Shown: positions 24,452 through 33,840, counted from the first letter of the stretch. The stretch is 64,000 nucleotides of DNA from Spongiibacteraceae bacterium (GCA_028280715.1 JANQLG010000050.1:1-64000); one strand, 5' to 3'. Made by a program: numbers and translations. Notes: a model not told the origin generated them from the sequence alone.

Positions 24452-26170
24452 TTACGCTGTTAACGTTCGGAGTAAGTTTTTGTGATCCTCTTTAATATCG
24501 GAGTTGGTTTCTCGCAGTTCACTGATTTTACGACAGGCATGCAGTACGGTTGTATTATCTCTACCACCGAATGCATCGCCAATTTCGGGTAAACTGTGAC
24601 TGGTCAATTCTTTAGCTAAAGCCATGGCCATCTGCCGCGGCCTGGCAATGGAGCGGTTGCGACGCTTTGACGTTAAATCGGCCACTTTAATTTTGTAATA
24701 CTCTGCGGTGGTGCGCTGAATGTTGTCGATGCTGACCTGTTTGTCCTGCAGTGCTAACAAGTCCTTTAACGATTCTCTCATCAACGTAATATCGAGGGGC
24801 TTTCCTGTGAATTGCGCTGTTGCTATAACTCTTTTTAACGCGCCTTCCAACTCTCGCACGTTAGAGCGCAATCGATGTGCGAGAAAGAAAGCCGCATCAT
24901 GGGATAAGGTCACATTTGACTGCTCGGCTTTTTTCATTAATATCGCCACGCGCGTTTCAAGCTCGGGCGGCTCAATGGCTACCGTTAAACCCCAACCAAA
25001 ACGCGATTTCAACCGCTCTTCTACACCGCTAATTTCTTTGGGGTAACGATCACAGGTTAATATGATTTGGTGATCACCTTCTAACAGGCAGTTAAAGGTG
25101 TGAAAAAATTCTTCCTGCGAACGATCTTTACCAGCAAAAAACTGAATGTCGTCGATTAACAACGCATCAACCGACCGATAAACCTGTTTAAACTTATCGA
25201 GCGTACCGCTTTGTAACGCTTTAACCATTTCGGTGACAAATCTTTCGGAATGCAAATAAACAACCTTTGCTTCAGGGCGATTTTTTTTCAGCTCATTGCC
25301 TACAGCGTGCATTAAATGTGTTTTGCCGAGGCCGACGCCGCCATAGATGAACAGAGGGTTATAGGAACCACCAGGATTGTCCACAATCTGACTTGCAGCA
25401 GCTTTGGCAAGCTGATTCGACTTTCCTTCGACAAACGCATCAAAGGTAAATTTGTCATTGAGGTTGGATGATTCAGAGAAAGGGGCTCGATGCTGGAGAG
25501 TGCTATTCTGAGATGCAAGCTGCCTGCCTGAGGAAAGCTGCTTGCCTGATGAAACTTGCTTGTCTGTAAGTTCCAGTGTGTCCAATCCACGTTCGGCTGG
25601 CGACCTATCAATGACATCAATAAGGATTTTTGGAGGATCATCCCCTGCAATTAACGCTAAGGTCTCTTGGAGTCGTTCAAGCAGGTTATGCTTGACCCAC
25701 TCTGCGCTCATAAGATTGTTTGCCAGCAACTGCAACGTATCACCGGACTCGATCGCCTGTAGCGGGCGCAGCCATGTATTCATTTGCACTTCGGGTAGCT
25801 CTGTTGCTAATTGAGCAAGGCATTTGTCCCATAAACTTTCCTGGATGATGGTTTGACTCTCTGCCTGGTTACGAATGATGAAAGAGAACGGTGTTGCGGC
25901 TAGCCACTTCTCTAGCAATGGCGCTACTTTCTGCTGCAATTCCTGGCGAATTGCACTGTGGGAATGAGTTATTTCAATAATGTGTTTGGCAGGACGTATT
26001 TCTAGCGGTGCTACCAGGCGTATGTAGTCATAGTAAGAAAGTTCGCTCTTTAGGTTTTCGTCACAGGCTTGCCATGCACTTAAGGTATCTTGCTCGGAAA
26101 GCTTGTTGTCAGCAAAGCCTTTAGCTGAGTCGGCTGGAGGCCTGTTTTTAGAGAGTATTGTCGATTCCAT
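24452..26170 (-). CDS. dnaA: Chromosomal replication initiator DnaA with an extra N-terminal domain
   Basis: A 572-residue DnaA, about 100 residues longer than usual. The standard protein begins near residue 110 ([16 protein letters not shown]...[10 protein letters not shown], domain I). Domain III has the Walker A loop GGVGLGKT at 277-284 and LLIDDIQFF. Domain IV ends with [17 protein letters not shown] and [15 protein letters not shown] (the usual His is Asn). Residues 30-100 resemble a second, diverged domain I ([20 protein letters not shown]). No ATG lies between the two, so the long form seems real. The domain II linker holds an 18-nt unit repeated three times (about 25515-25571). dnaN does not follow. 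Confidence 0.93.
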   Translation of the reverse strand: MESTILSKNRPPADSAKGFADNKLSEQDTLSAWQACDENLKSELSYYDYIRLVAPLEIRPAKHIIEITHSHSAIRQELQQKVAPLLEKWLAATPFSFIIRNQAESQTIIQESLWDKCLAQLATELPEVQMNTWLRPLQAIESGDTLQLLANNLMSAEWVKHNLLERLQETLALIAGDDPPKILIDVIDRSPAERGLDTLELTDKQVSSGKQLSSGRQLASQNSTLQHRAPFSESSNLNDKFTFDAFVEGKSNQLAKAAASQIVDNPGGSYNPLFIYGGVGLGKTHLMHAVGNELKKNRPEAKVVYLHSERFVTEMVKALQSGTLDKFKQVYRSVDALLIDDIQFFAGKDRSQEEFFHTFNCLLEGDHQIILTCDRYPKEISGVEERLKSRFGWGLTVAIEPPELETRVAILMKKAEQSNVTLSHDAAFFLAHRLRSNVRELEGALKRVIATAQFTGKPLDITLMRESLKDLLALQDKQVSIDNIQRTTAEYYKIKVADLTSKRRNRSIARPRQMAMALAKELTSHSLPEIGDAFGGRDNTTVLHACRKISELRETNSDIKEDHKNLLRTLTA

Positions 26171-26262
26171 ACGGCCTTATCTTCCACGTCACAGGGTGAG
26201 TTAACGTGGAATATACCAGACCATTACAGAGCTTATCAAGAAAATTTACAATACTTATAAGT

Positions 26263-26291
26263 AAGTTATCCAGAGAATCATTGGATAACTT
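26263..26291. promoter_or_regulatory. Inverted pair of DnaA boxes, distal to the next pair
   Basis: AAGTTATCCA (26263-26272) and TGGATAACTT (26282-26291) form a perfect inverted repeat with a 9-nt spacer. Each arm contains the TTATCCA core of a DnaA box. It lies about 93 bp ahead of the dnaA start, which suggests autoregulation or part of an origin. Confidence 0.75.
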
Positions 26292-26330
26292 TCTGGATTT
26301 CATGCCTTTAACAGACCATTTATTCACTGA

Positions 26331-26355
26331 GATATCCAGAGGAACTGTGGATATC
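26331..26355. promoter_or_regulatory. Second inverted pair of DnaA-box-like sites
   Basis: GATATCCA (26331-26338) and TGGATATC (26348-26355), again with a 9-nt spacer that starts GAG as in the first pair. The right arm within CTGTGGATATC also reads as a TGTGGATA box on the other strand. The centres of the two pairs are about 66 bp apart. Confidence 0.65.
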
Positions 26356-26460
26356 TGACTTGCCATATTCTTAAGACATTTAATGGAAGTATCTTAGGCA
26401 AGGAATAGCGCCAGTCCACTGATAATGGGCTATAACACGAGCAAGAGCGAAGCCAGGCTC

Positions 26461-26590
26461 TTTAATTTCTATACAAATAAATCCAGCTGAAATGTTATCA
26501 CCGGCACTTTATCCCTGTTTTTTATCCAACCACTCTTCAGTATTTTGCAACACAATCCACCGCCCCAGCATGGCAACCACACCGCCTTTG
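26461..26590 (-). pseudogene. Degenerate copy of the MOSC gene 3' end
   Basis: About 130 bp match the 3' end of the MOSC gene (31613-31742) in the same orientation, with many substitutions and small gaps; shared blocks include CTTCAGTATTTTGCAACACAA and CCCCAGCATGGCAACCA. The frame is broken and no 5' part of the gene is present. It lies between dnaA and the TonB-receptor promoter. Confidence 0.85.
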
Positions 26591-26616
26591 CTCAGCACAA
26601 ACACTTACCAACAAAA

Positions 26617-26633
26617 ATGATATGATGTATCAT
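26617..26633. promoter_or_regulatory. Candidate Zur operator
   Basis: ATGATATGATGTATCAT is a palindrome with 6-bp arms and a 5-bp centre, lying in an AT-rich stretch about 50 bp ahead of the TonB-receptor start. It resembles gammaproteobacterial Zur sites (the A-T-rich ...GTTATA-type dyad) in size and layout. The genes behind it are a classic zinc-limitation set. Confidence 0.6.
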
Positions 26634-26683
26634 CTCTTGGTTTTACACCTTCACACACTTTTACACTCGGAACGGAGCAAACA

Positions 26684-29083
26684 ATGAAAGCCAAAGCATT
26701 GTGGGCAGCGATAACTTTGCTGTCTACACCAGTTTACGCACTAGAAGGCAGAATAGTAGGTACTGATGGCCAAGGCATTAGTGGCGCATTAGTTGAAGTG
26801 GTCGGCAAGCGCTTATCAGTTACTACTGATGAACAAGGCAATTTTAAGCTGGATACTGACGAAGTAGATGAACTGCATGTATCAGCGCCGGGCTTTAGCC
26901 ATAAAGTCATCCACATTCATCAGAATTCAGGTAGCGCACAAAATATCATATTAAGCCGTAGCGCCCTTGAGCAGGTGGATGTTGTGGGCATTCCAATGCA
27001 TGCCTCAAATATTGAGTCCACCATTCCAGTCACAGTTCTCACCGGTGATGAGCTACGCAACAAACAGGCAGCCACCTTAGGTGACACTCTGGCAGACGAG
27101 GTGGGCATCCACACCAGTTTTCACGGTAATGTCGCCAGTACTCCCATTATTCGCGGGCTAAGCGGACCGCGCGTATTGATTACTCAAAACAGCCTGGATA
27201 CCAGTGATGTGTCACGCGTCGGACCAGATCACTCAGTTGCTACTGAAACATCTACCGCCGAGCAGGTGGAGGTACTGAGAGGCCCTGCGACTTTATTCTA
27301 CGGCAGTGGCGCTATCGGCGGCGTAGTCAATGTGGTCGACAAGCGTGTACCCACTGACACCAACACCACCGGTGAATGGATTGTCTCTCACGATTCCGTT
27401 AACGATCAAAAGCTTGGCTCCTTTAACCTCAATAGCGGCGTTGGCAACATCGGCCTGCACCTTGATGGATTTTGGCGTGAATCCAATGATTACGACGTAC
27501 CTGAATCACCAGAGATAGATGAGGATCACGGCGAAGACAGCGTTGCAAATACCGCTGAGGAATCCAACGGCTTCACCTTTGGCTCCAGCTATATTCTGGA
27601 CAATGGTTATATCGGTTTCTCTTACGGCAAGCTGGAACGCGAATACGGTGTTCCCGGCCACAGCCATGGCGAAGAAGAACATGAGGAAGAGGAAGAAGAG
27701 CACGAAGAACATGAAGAAGAAGAGGTGCTACTGGACTTAGACCAGGACCGCTTCCAGTTGATCAGTGAGTTCACACTGGATCATGCTTTGATCAGTGCTA
27801 TCAATGCTCGCGTCGGCTATACCGACTACACACACACTGAATTTGAAAATGGTGAGTCTGGAACAGAGTTCACTAACGAAACTACTGAGCTTCGTTTGGA
27901 AGTCATGCATCAAGCCATGTCAGATTGGCGCGGTGGATTAGTGTTCGATTACAAAAACAGTGAATTTGAAGCATCCGGAGATGAAGCCTTTGCACCACCT
28001 TCAGAAACCGAAACCTTTGCTATCGCCTTAATTGAAGAAAAACATTTTGGCGATGTATTGGTACAAATGGGTGCCCGCATTGAGCACGTCAATATCAACA
28101 GCAACGACGTCGAGATTCCCGAAGTTGAATTCCATCACCATGATGAGGAAGGCGAAGAAGAGGAAGAAGAACACGAAGAACATGAGCACGAAACCTTCAC
28201 CTTTGATGAAGACTATATGCCCTTCAGCGTTTCTGTTGGCGCAGTGTGGGAGTTCGCACCTGGCTACAATATTGGCGTTTCTTTAAGCCATGCAGAGCGT
28301 GCACCCTCCGCAGCTGAATTACTTTCCTTCGGCCCGCACATTGCAACAGGCACCTTCGAAATTGGCGCCCTGTTTGAACCCCATGAAGAGGATGATGAAA
28401 TTCACTTCGAACGCAGAAGTGGCACACCAGACATGGAGAAGTCCAACAACATCGACATCACCTTCCGTAAATTTGAAGGCGATATCGGCATCATCATCAA
28501 CGCCTTTTACAATCAGGTAGAGAACTACTACACCGAGTTTGATACTGAACTTTTCGCCGAAGCTGGCCACGCCCATGACGAAGAAGAAGGTGAAGAGGAA
28601 GAAGGGCATGAACATGCTGGTGAGTTACCCGTATTTCTTTTCCAAAGTGCCGATGCCACCTTATGGGGCTTCGAAGCACAGGGCGTTTGGCAAGTTAACC
28701 AAAACTTCAAAACCACTTTATTTGCCGATTATGTTCGCGGCCGATTGGATGATTTTGATGACGGTGACGATCTGCCAAGAATCCCACCGCTGCGATTTGG
28801 CGCCAGTGTTGATTACACCATCAATAATATGTCGGCCAATCTAAGCTGGACGCGTTTTGATGATCAACATCGATCCGCACAACTGGAAACAGAAACCGAT
28901 GGTTATGATTGGGTCAATGCTTCGATTAACTACCGCATTCCCTTTAACAACCAGGAACTCACTGTATTCCTGAAGGGTGAAAACCTTACTGATGATGAAG
29001 CACGTGTTCACTCATCTTTCATCAAAGACGTAGCGCCAAGACCGGGACGTAACTTCCGCATTGGTATTCGCGGTACTTTTTAA
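26684..29083 (+). CDS. TonB-dependent outer-membrane receptor, ZnuD-like, probable zinc uptake
   Basis: A 799-residue TonB-dependent receptor with a Sec signal (residues 1-19, ending VYA), a carboxypeptidase-regulatory-like domain (20-90), a plug domain with RGLSGPRVLI and the VEVLRGPATLFYGSGAIGG segment, and a beta barrel ending in an aromatic residue (GIRGTF). Three very His/Glu-rich tracts interrupt barrel loops near residues 326-350, 484-507 and 629-645; such tracts are known in ZnuD-type zinc receptors. Dihydroorotase and FolE2, both typical zinc-limitation genes, follow, and a Zur-like site precedes it. Zinc import is well supported but not proven. Confidence 0.85.
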   Translation: MKAKALWAAITLLSTPVYALEGRIVGTDGQGISGALVEVVGKRLSVTTDEQGNFKLDTDEVDELHVSAPGFSHKVIHIHQNSGSAQNIILSRSALEQVDVVGIPMHASNIESTIPVTVLTGDELRNKQAATLGDTLADEVGIHTSFHGNVASTPIIRGLSGPRVLITQNSLDTSDVSRVGPDHSVATETSTAEQVEVLRGPATLFYGSGAIGGVVNVVDKRVPTDTNTTGEWIVSHDSVNDQKLGSFNLNSGVGNIGLHLDGFWRESNDYDVPESPEIDEDHGEDSVANTAEESNGFTFGSSYILDNGYIGFSYGKLEREYGVPGHSHGEEEHEEEEEEHEEHEEEEVLLDLDQDRFQLISEFTLDHALISAINARVGYTDYTHTEFENGESGTEFTNETTELRLEVMHQAMSDWRGGLVFDYKNSEFEASGDEAFAPPSETETFAIALIEEKHFGDVLVQMGARIEHVNINSNDVEIPEVEFHHHDEEGEEEEEEHEEHEHETFTFDEDYMPFSVSVGAVWEFAPGYNIGVSLSHAERAPSAAELLSFGPHIATGTFEIGALFEPHEEDDEIHFERRSGTPDMEKSNNIDITFRKFEGDIGIIINAFYNQVENYYTEFDTELFAEAGHAHDEEEGEEEEGHEHAGELPVFLFQSADATLWGFEAQGVWQVNQNFKTTLFADYVRGRLDDFDDGDDLPRIPPLRFGASVDYTINNMSANLSWTRFDDQHRSAQLETETDGYDWVNASINYRIPFNNQELTVFLKGENLTDDEARVHSSFIKDVAPRPGRNFRIGIRGTF

Positions 29084-29135
29084 GCACTGAGGATAAATAC
29101 CTAGGTTAAACAGCTACGTTTTTGAGCAGCAATAC

Positions 29136-29168
29136 GCAAGTGCCTGAACGAAATGTTCAGGCACTTGC
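29136..29168. terminator. Hairpin terminator after the TonB receptor
   Basis: A perfect 14-bp stem (29136-29149 with 29155-29168) and 5-nt loop followed by ATTTTAAA. It stands 53 bp after the receptor stop and 29 bp before the dihydroorotase start, so it may stop or attenuate read-through into the next genes. Confidence 0.7.
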
Positions 29169-29196
29169 ATTTTAAACATAGGGATTTTTAAACTTT

Positions 29197-30525
29197 ATGC
29201 CAAACACATTAATCAAACATGCCCGCATCGTTAATGAAGGCAGTATTATCGAAGCCGATTTGCGCATTAAAGAGCAGCGCATTGATAAAGTCGCCAGCGA
29301 GATTCCCGCTGAAGCCTCCGATAATATTGTAGAGGCTAACGGTTGTTATCTGCTGCCCGGCATGATTGATGATCAAGTGCATTTTCGCGAACCGGGTTTA
29401 ACGCACAAAGGCACCATTGCCAGCGAATCGCGTGCAGCTGTCGTAGGTGGCATTACCAGCTTTATTGAAATGCCGAATGTTAATCCTGCGACTACATCCA
29501 TTGATGCATTAGAAAAAAAATATGATATAGCCTCGCAAAACTCGATGGCTAACTACGCCTTTTATCTAGGCGCAACGGAAGACAATATCGAGCAAATCAA
29601 ACTGCTCGATCCCAAAAAACATCCTGGTGTAAAAGTATTTATGGGCGCCTCCACCGGCAGTTTACTGGTCGAAAAACCCAGTGCACTGGAAGCGATTTTT
29701 CGTGACAGCCCTGTAATTATCACTACCCATTGTGAAAGTGGCCCGGTCATTAAAAAGAACCTCGACAACATTACTCACACACCAACCATTCAAGATCACC
29801 CAGTGATACGCGATACTGAGGCTTGCTATGCCTCTTCTTCTTATGCTGTTGGACTAGCAAAACAATACCAAAGCCAACTGCACGTACTGCATATCACCAC
29901 TGAAAAAGAACTGAGTTTGTTTGAGGCCGGCCCCATCGCCAATAAACACATCACTGCCGAAGCCTGCGTGCATCATCTCTGGTTTTGTGATCAGGATTAT
30001 TCTCGCTTGGGGAATTTCATTAAATGCAATCCCGCAATTAAAGCTGCCAGTGATCGCGAAGCATTAATTGCTGCATTGAATAGTGGTCACATCGACATTA
30101 TTGCCACCGACCATGCGCCGCATACGCTGGAAGAAAAACAATGCGACTATAACAATGCACCTGCTGGTCTGCCGTTAGTACAACATGCATTGCTAAGCTT
30201 GTTCGATCATGTTCATCACAATCGACTAAGCCTGCAACAAGTTGTCGAGAAAACGGCTCATAATCCCGCAATACGTTTTGCTATGGTCGATCGCGGTTAT
30301 ATCCGCGAAGGTTATTTCGCTGACTTGGTTTTGGTAAACAGCAATCAATCCACCACCGTAAGTCATGACAACGTCCACTACCATTGTGGTTGGACACCTT
30401 TTGACGGCCATCAATTCTCATCGCGCATTCAAAGTACCTGGGTCAATGGGGAATTGGTTTTCAATGGGCAAGACATTATTCAGCAAGAAACCGAACACTC
30501 AATGCGCTTAGATTTTTCTAAGTAA
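29197..30525 (+). CDS. pyrC: Dihydroorotase (amidohydrolase), zinc-module paralog
   Basis: A 442-residue amidohydrolase of the dihydroorotase class, third step of pyrimidine synthesis. DDQVHFREPG near residue 60 is the metal site, with the usual HxH present as QxH; other members of this subgroup, as I recall, share QVHFREPG. The bridging lysine is in GVKVFMG, later histidines in TTHCES and LHITTEK, and the aspartate in ATDHAPH. Its place between a zinc receptor and FolE2 suggests a paralog used when zinc is scarce, as noted for pyrC paralogs in Zur regulons. It is cytosolic; activity is not shown. Confidence 0.85.
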   Translation: MPNTLIKHARIVNEGSIIEADLRIKEQRIDKVASEIPAEASDNIVEANGCYLLPGMIDDQVHFREPGLTHKGTIASESRAAVVGGITSFIEMPNVNPATTSIDALEKKYDIASQNSMANYAFYLGATEDNIEQIKLLDPKKHPGVKVFMGASTGSLLVEKPSALEAIFRDSPVIITTHCESGPVIKKNLDNITHTPTIQDHPVIRDTEACYASSSYAVGLAKQYQSQLHVLHITTEKELSLFEAGPIANKHITAEACVHHLWFCDQDYSRLGNFIKCNPAIKAASDREALIAALNSGHIDIIATDHAPHTLEEKQCDYNNAPAGLPLVQHALLSLFDHVHHNRLSLQQVVEKTAHNPAIRFAMVDRGYIREGYFADLVLVNSNQSTTVSHDNVHYHCGWTPFDGHQFSSRIQSTWVNGELVFNGQDIIQQETEHSMRLDFSK

Positions 30526-30592
30526 TTTTTTAACTCCCTATTAATTAATAACGGTTTAATCAATAGTTCTTAACTATATCAGGAGCACTCTG

Positions 30593-31504
30593 TTGTTAAC
30601 ACGCACACTACCCGACGTCACCTCTGACTCAAATGCCGACACACCATTATCATTACAATGGGTGGGCATGGAAGAAATTGCCGTTCCCATTTCAATCGCT
30701 TTACAGCAAGGGCAGCTATATACCACGACAGCAAAGGCCAACATCTTTGTCAGCCTCGACAATCCAGAGGCAAAGGGTATACATATGTCACGCCTGCATT
30801 CAGTGATTAATCAACTCGCTGACCATGAGTGCAACCAAACCACAATTGATCAATTACTGAATGACATGATGCAATCTCAGCAAGGGAATAGCAGCGAAGC
30901 AAAAATACAACTGGCATTCGATGTACTTCTCAACAAGCCAGCACTAATTAGTGATGAAAGTGGATTCCAATCCTATCCAGTAAGAATCACAGCCGAGAAA
31001 CTATCAAGCGGTCCTAGCTATGAGTTTGAAATCGTAATTCCCTATTCAAGTACCTGCCCGTGTTCTGCATCACTTGCACGGCAATTACAGTCCAACGCAA
31101 TCGATCGGGAATTTCCCGATGCAACCATCGATAAAGCGGCCTTATTGCAATGGATACAATCAGCAGCAGGGTCAATTGCAACTCCACACAGCCAACGCTC
31201 ATATGCCACTATCAAAATAGCTATTGGTAAAAATGATTGGCCTAATCTGGCTTCTCTGATTTTTCAGTTTGAAGAAGTGATTGGCACACCTGTTCAAACC
31301 GCAGTAAAACGCCGTGACGAACAGGAGTTTGCGCGATTAAATGCATCCAATCTGATGTTTTGTGAGGATGCCGCCAGACGAATAAAAAATTGCTTAGAAC
31401 AAATGCACTTTATAAAGAACTACTGGATTAAAGTGGACCATCAAGAAAGCTTACATGCACACAATGCAGTTGTTATTGATCAAAAACGATCTACTGATAC
31501 GTAA
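30593..31504 (+). CDS. folE2: GTP cyclohydrolase FolE2 (type IB)
   Basis: A 303-residue GTP cyclohydrolase IB, the first step of folate synthesis, able to work with metals other than zinc. PYSSTCPCSASLARQL carries the metal cysteine and MSRLHSVIN and the EVIGTPVQTAVKRRDEQEFARLN region match the family. The start is TTG behind AGGAG with 7-nt spacing. folE2 is one of the best known Zur-controlled genes, used in place of the zinc enzyme FolE. It lies 67 bp behind the dihydroorotase gene and is the last gene of the zinc module. Confidence 0.93.
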   Translation: MLTRTLPDVTSDSNADTPLSLQWVGMEEIAVPISIALQQGQLYTTTAKANIFVSLDNPEAKGIHMSRLHSVINQLADHECNQTTIDQLLNDMMQSQQGNSSEAKIQLAFDVLLNKPALISDESGFQSYPVRITAEKLSSGPSYEFEIVIPYSSTCPCSASLARQLQSNAIDREFPDATIDKAALLQWIQSAAGSIATPHSQRSYATIKIAIGKNDWPNLASLIFQFEEVIGTPVQTAVKRRDEQEFARLNASNLMFCEDAARRIKNCLEQMHFIKNYWIKVDHQESLHAHNAVVIDQKRSTDT

Positions 31505-31612
31505 TGCTTCGTTTAGTTTTCTTACGCTCTAATTAGCATTAGTGATTTTTTATTGGCATTGTTATAAACACTGAATCAGTATTCGTTAAACACTAACAAG
31601 GAAGCTGAGCCT

Positions 31613-31742
31613 TTTAATTTCTACGAAAATAAATCCGGCTGAGGTGTTATCACCTGCACCTTATCGCCGATTTTTATCCAACCGCCCTTCAGTATTTTGC
31701 AACACAAGCCGCCATGCCCCAGCATGGCAACCAATCCCCCTT
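31613..31742 (-). repeat. Direct repeat unit: intact MOSC 3' end and tail
   Basis: The end of the MOSC coding region plus a few bases after the stop, matched by the degenerate copy at 26461-26590. The two copies are direct repeats about 5.15 kb apart and bracket the zinc module. Confidence 0.8.
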
Positions 31743-32154
31743 CCCCCAGTGCCTGTTCCATCCGCGAACAGGGATGACATAATGCGACAGCTTCAAACAC
31801 CGCCTCACCAATACTGAATTGCTGATACCGCAGTGCGGTGAGGTTAATATCTTTTACTACTAGGTTACGACGCAGCAACGCGGGATCGATCGATGCTTTC
31901 GATACTTTCAATGCTTTGCCAGTAAAGTGAGCAATTTGCCCAATATACTCTTCGGAAATCATCGTGACCTGCCGGCCAGAGCCTGGTGTTTTGATACTGC
32001 GATGATCGCCCTCCAAACCTAAATCTTTTAAGGCCATGCATTCACTCACCACCTGCATATCGACTCGGCGTTCAGGACGTAACCCTATCCACGTCAAGGT
32101 GCCTGGATTAAGATTACCGATATAACGTGACATTAAACGCTGTTGAGCTCTCAT
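31621..32154 (-). CDS. MOSC-domain protein
   Basis: A 177-residue single MOSC domain, the fold that binds sulfurated molybdenum cofactor in sulfurases and mARC/YiiM-type reductases. LEGDHRSIKTPGSGRQVTM and the cysteine-containing LCHPCSRMEQAL near residue 138 are typical, the cysteine being the likely cofactor or sulfur carrier. It is cytosolic. Its last 110 or so coding bases are duplicated as a degenerate fragment 5.15 kb upstream. It is followed on the same strand by nothing: folE2 approaches from the other side. Confidence 0.83.
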   Translation of the reverse strand: MRAQQRLMSRYIGNLNPGTLTWIGLRPERRVDMQVVSECMALKDLGLEGDHRSIKTPGSGRQVTMISEEYIGQIAHFTGKALKVSKASIDPALLRRNLVVKDINLTALRYQQFSIGEAVFEAVALCHPCSRMEQALGEGGLVAMLGHGGLCCKILKGGWIKIGDKVQVITPQPDLFS

Positions 32155-32194
32155 GATGATATTGAATATAAAAAGAATTGCTTAAAAAACCACA

Positions 32195-32878
32195 TTAGCG
32201 AAGTAAGTGAATCCAACGCCAAAGTCGCAAAATATCAGCCAACGCTGCTGCCACATAGGTTAAGGCACAAGCGGTTAATATTTTTTGAATGGCTGGAAGA
32301 TGACGTTCGGGTACATAACCACCTTTTTCTAAAATAGGTAGTGCCTTGTTAAAACTGGCATCCCATTCTTCAGGCAAAATAGCTGCATATAACAATACTG
32401 AACTCAACATAGTAACGATGCCAATCAAAGCCGTCAGTAACATTAAGTGAGGAATTCGAAAGACTGCGCCGACTAGAGGCAACGCCATTAATATATAAAT
32501 GCCCCATTCCTGAACCTTGGCAGCTTTTCCCAAGTATTTTTCTCGCAGAAAACTAACCGGCTCTTTGCGATTGAACTGAATAGCATGGCCGACTTCATGA
32601 GCAGCTACCGCAACAGCTGATAGAGATTTTCCATCAAACACTTCCGGACTTAAACGTACTGCATTCTCTGAAGGGCTGTAATGATCATCATCCTTTGTTG
32701 ACTTTTCTACCTTCACAGCTTCCAAATCATATTGCTGTAACAAATGAATGGCTAATTCACCGCCGGTACCAGGCATTGATTCTATGGTTTTATGATGTGA
32801 ACTTAAAACGTACTTCACCCACAGGTTAGGGCCAAGGATCAATGCCAACAAAGCGAGAACGAGAATGACATAGAACAT
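32195..32878 (-). CDS. Membrane zinc metallopeptidase, YugP-like
   Basis: A 227-residue inner-membrane metallopeptidase of the YugP/neutral zinc peptidase family. It begins with a membrane helix (residues 1-25), has the zinc motif HEVGHAIQ near residue 93, and three further hydrophobic helices (about 125-180 and 205-222). The YDLEAVKVEKS... region before the active site is typical. It reads toward and ends 40 bp ahead of the MOSC gene start, so the two may be co-transcribed. The substrate is unknown. Confidence 0.88.
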   Translation of the reverse strand: MFYVILVLALLALILGPNLWVKYVLSSHHKTIESMPGTGGELAIHLLQQYDLEAVKVEKSTKDDDHYSPSENAVRLSPEVFDGKSLSAVAVAAHEVGHAIQFNRKEPVSFLREKYLGKAAKVQEWGIYILMALPLVGAVFRIPHLMLLTALIGIVTMLSSVLLYAAILPEEWDASFNKALPILEKGGYVPERHLPAIQKILTACALTYVAAALADILRLWRWIHLLR

Positions 32879-32988
32879 ATTGGTTACACTCTTCGCTATA
32901 ACTTACCGTATAAATTCTAACGCCAAGATAAAAATTGCTCTACCTATAATTTATTAATTTCTGCCATAATCGCGAATTTACAAATAAT

Positions 32989-33396
32989 TTAATTGGCACA
33001 CTTATTAGGCGGATAACCTAGTCTTTTATATACGTCATTTATTACTCCTTCATCAGTAACCCACTCAATAGCTTTACTACCTGATTCGATATATCCGATT
33101 TCACTACCGCAGACTGCACCATTTTGTAATGTGAGTTGAATGGTGTAGTTTCCCTCTCCAAACTGCGATACTGGCACTCGAACATCTTGCCCCTTCTGTA
33201 TCCCCACATGCTCTACACTACCATTTTCATTTTTTATAGACATGCCAACGACATCCTGTGAAGAATCATTTTTCACATGAATGACGATCCAGGGATCTGG
33301 GTAAATAAAATTATCAAAGGTTATATATATCGCCATTGCAATTATGCCAAAAACAACGCCAACACCAGTGAAAAATATATAACGGCCAATCTTCAT
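32989..33396 (-). CDS. Small membrane-anchored protein, function unknown
   Basis: From the ATG at 33396 this is a 135-residue protein with one N-terminal membrane helix (residues 5-27) and a beta-rich outer domain of about 100 residues with two cysteines. The frame is open 13 codons further upstream, but those residues do not look real. I recognise no family. It belongs to a run of minus-strand small exported proteins up to 34587. Confidence 0.5.
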   Translation of the reverse strand: MKIGRYIFFTGVGVVFGIIAMAIYITFDNFIYPDPWIVIHVKNDSSQDVVGMSIKNENGSVEHVGIQKGQDVRVPVSQFGEGNYTIQLTLQNGAVCGSEIGYIESGSKAIEWVTDEGVINDVYKRLGYPPNKCAN

Positions 33397-33501
33397 ATTA
33401 CTGATCCCATCCGACCGCCCAGGGCAATTGTGCACCGGCTTATTGATCCTGTATTTTTAGCAAACCCAACCAAAGGCAATATTTGATCTTACTGTTATAT
33501 T

Positions 33502-33840
33502 TTATTCGAAATCAACGTACAACCTATTTATGTAACAATAAGGCGTACTATCATCAAAGGAAAAACGTACTTTTTTTCCTGACGCGGCTGCTGCAAGCGC
33601 AGCACTAAATATTTTATCTGCGCCCTCTTGTGTCATACTGTTTTCCCCAACTTTCACGTAATAATACTTGTTGGGGCTACTGCCGTTAGTACAGCTTGGG
33701 GCATCCTCGTTTAATGTAATCACAAATATCCCGCCTGAGAGTGGATAAAAACCTCTTATTGTAGTACTTGGGCTCCATATTGCTGCTGAATATGCAAAGA
33801 GTGGAAACATCAAAGTTATTATTAATGCTACTGTTTTCAT
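33502..33840 (-). CDS. Small secreted protein, paralog 1
   Basis: A 112-residue protein with a Sec signal (ending near AYSAA). The mature part has a beta-rich core with two cysteines and the pattern Cys...YYYV...ADKIFSAALAAAASGKKVRF...C. The same pattern is visible in the proteins at 33930 and 34255, so these three form a small paralogous family. Function is unknown; export and disulfide formation are likely. Confidence 0.6.
   Translation of the reverse strand: MKTVALIITLMFPLFAYSAAIWSPSTTIRGFYPLSGGIFVITLNEDAPSCTNGSSPNKYYYVKVGENSMTQEGADKIFSAALAAAASGKKVRFSFDDSTPYCYINRLYVDFE

Noticed and set aside
27661-28620. His/Glu-rich coding stretches taken at first as low-complexity DNA repeats
   Set aside because: They fit in-frame receptor loops known from zinc receptors, so they belong to the protein.
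29370-29400. Loss of the first metal histidine in the dihydroorotase (QVH in place of HVH) as a sign of an inactive enzyme
   Set aside because: I recall the same QVHFREPG in other members of this subgroup, so it is probably a family trait.
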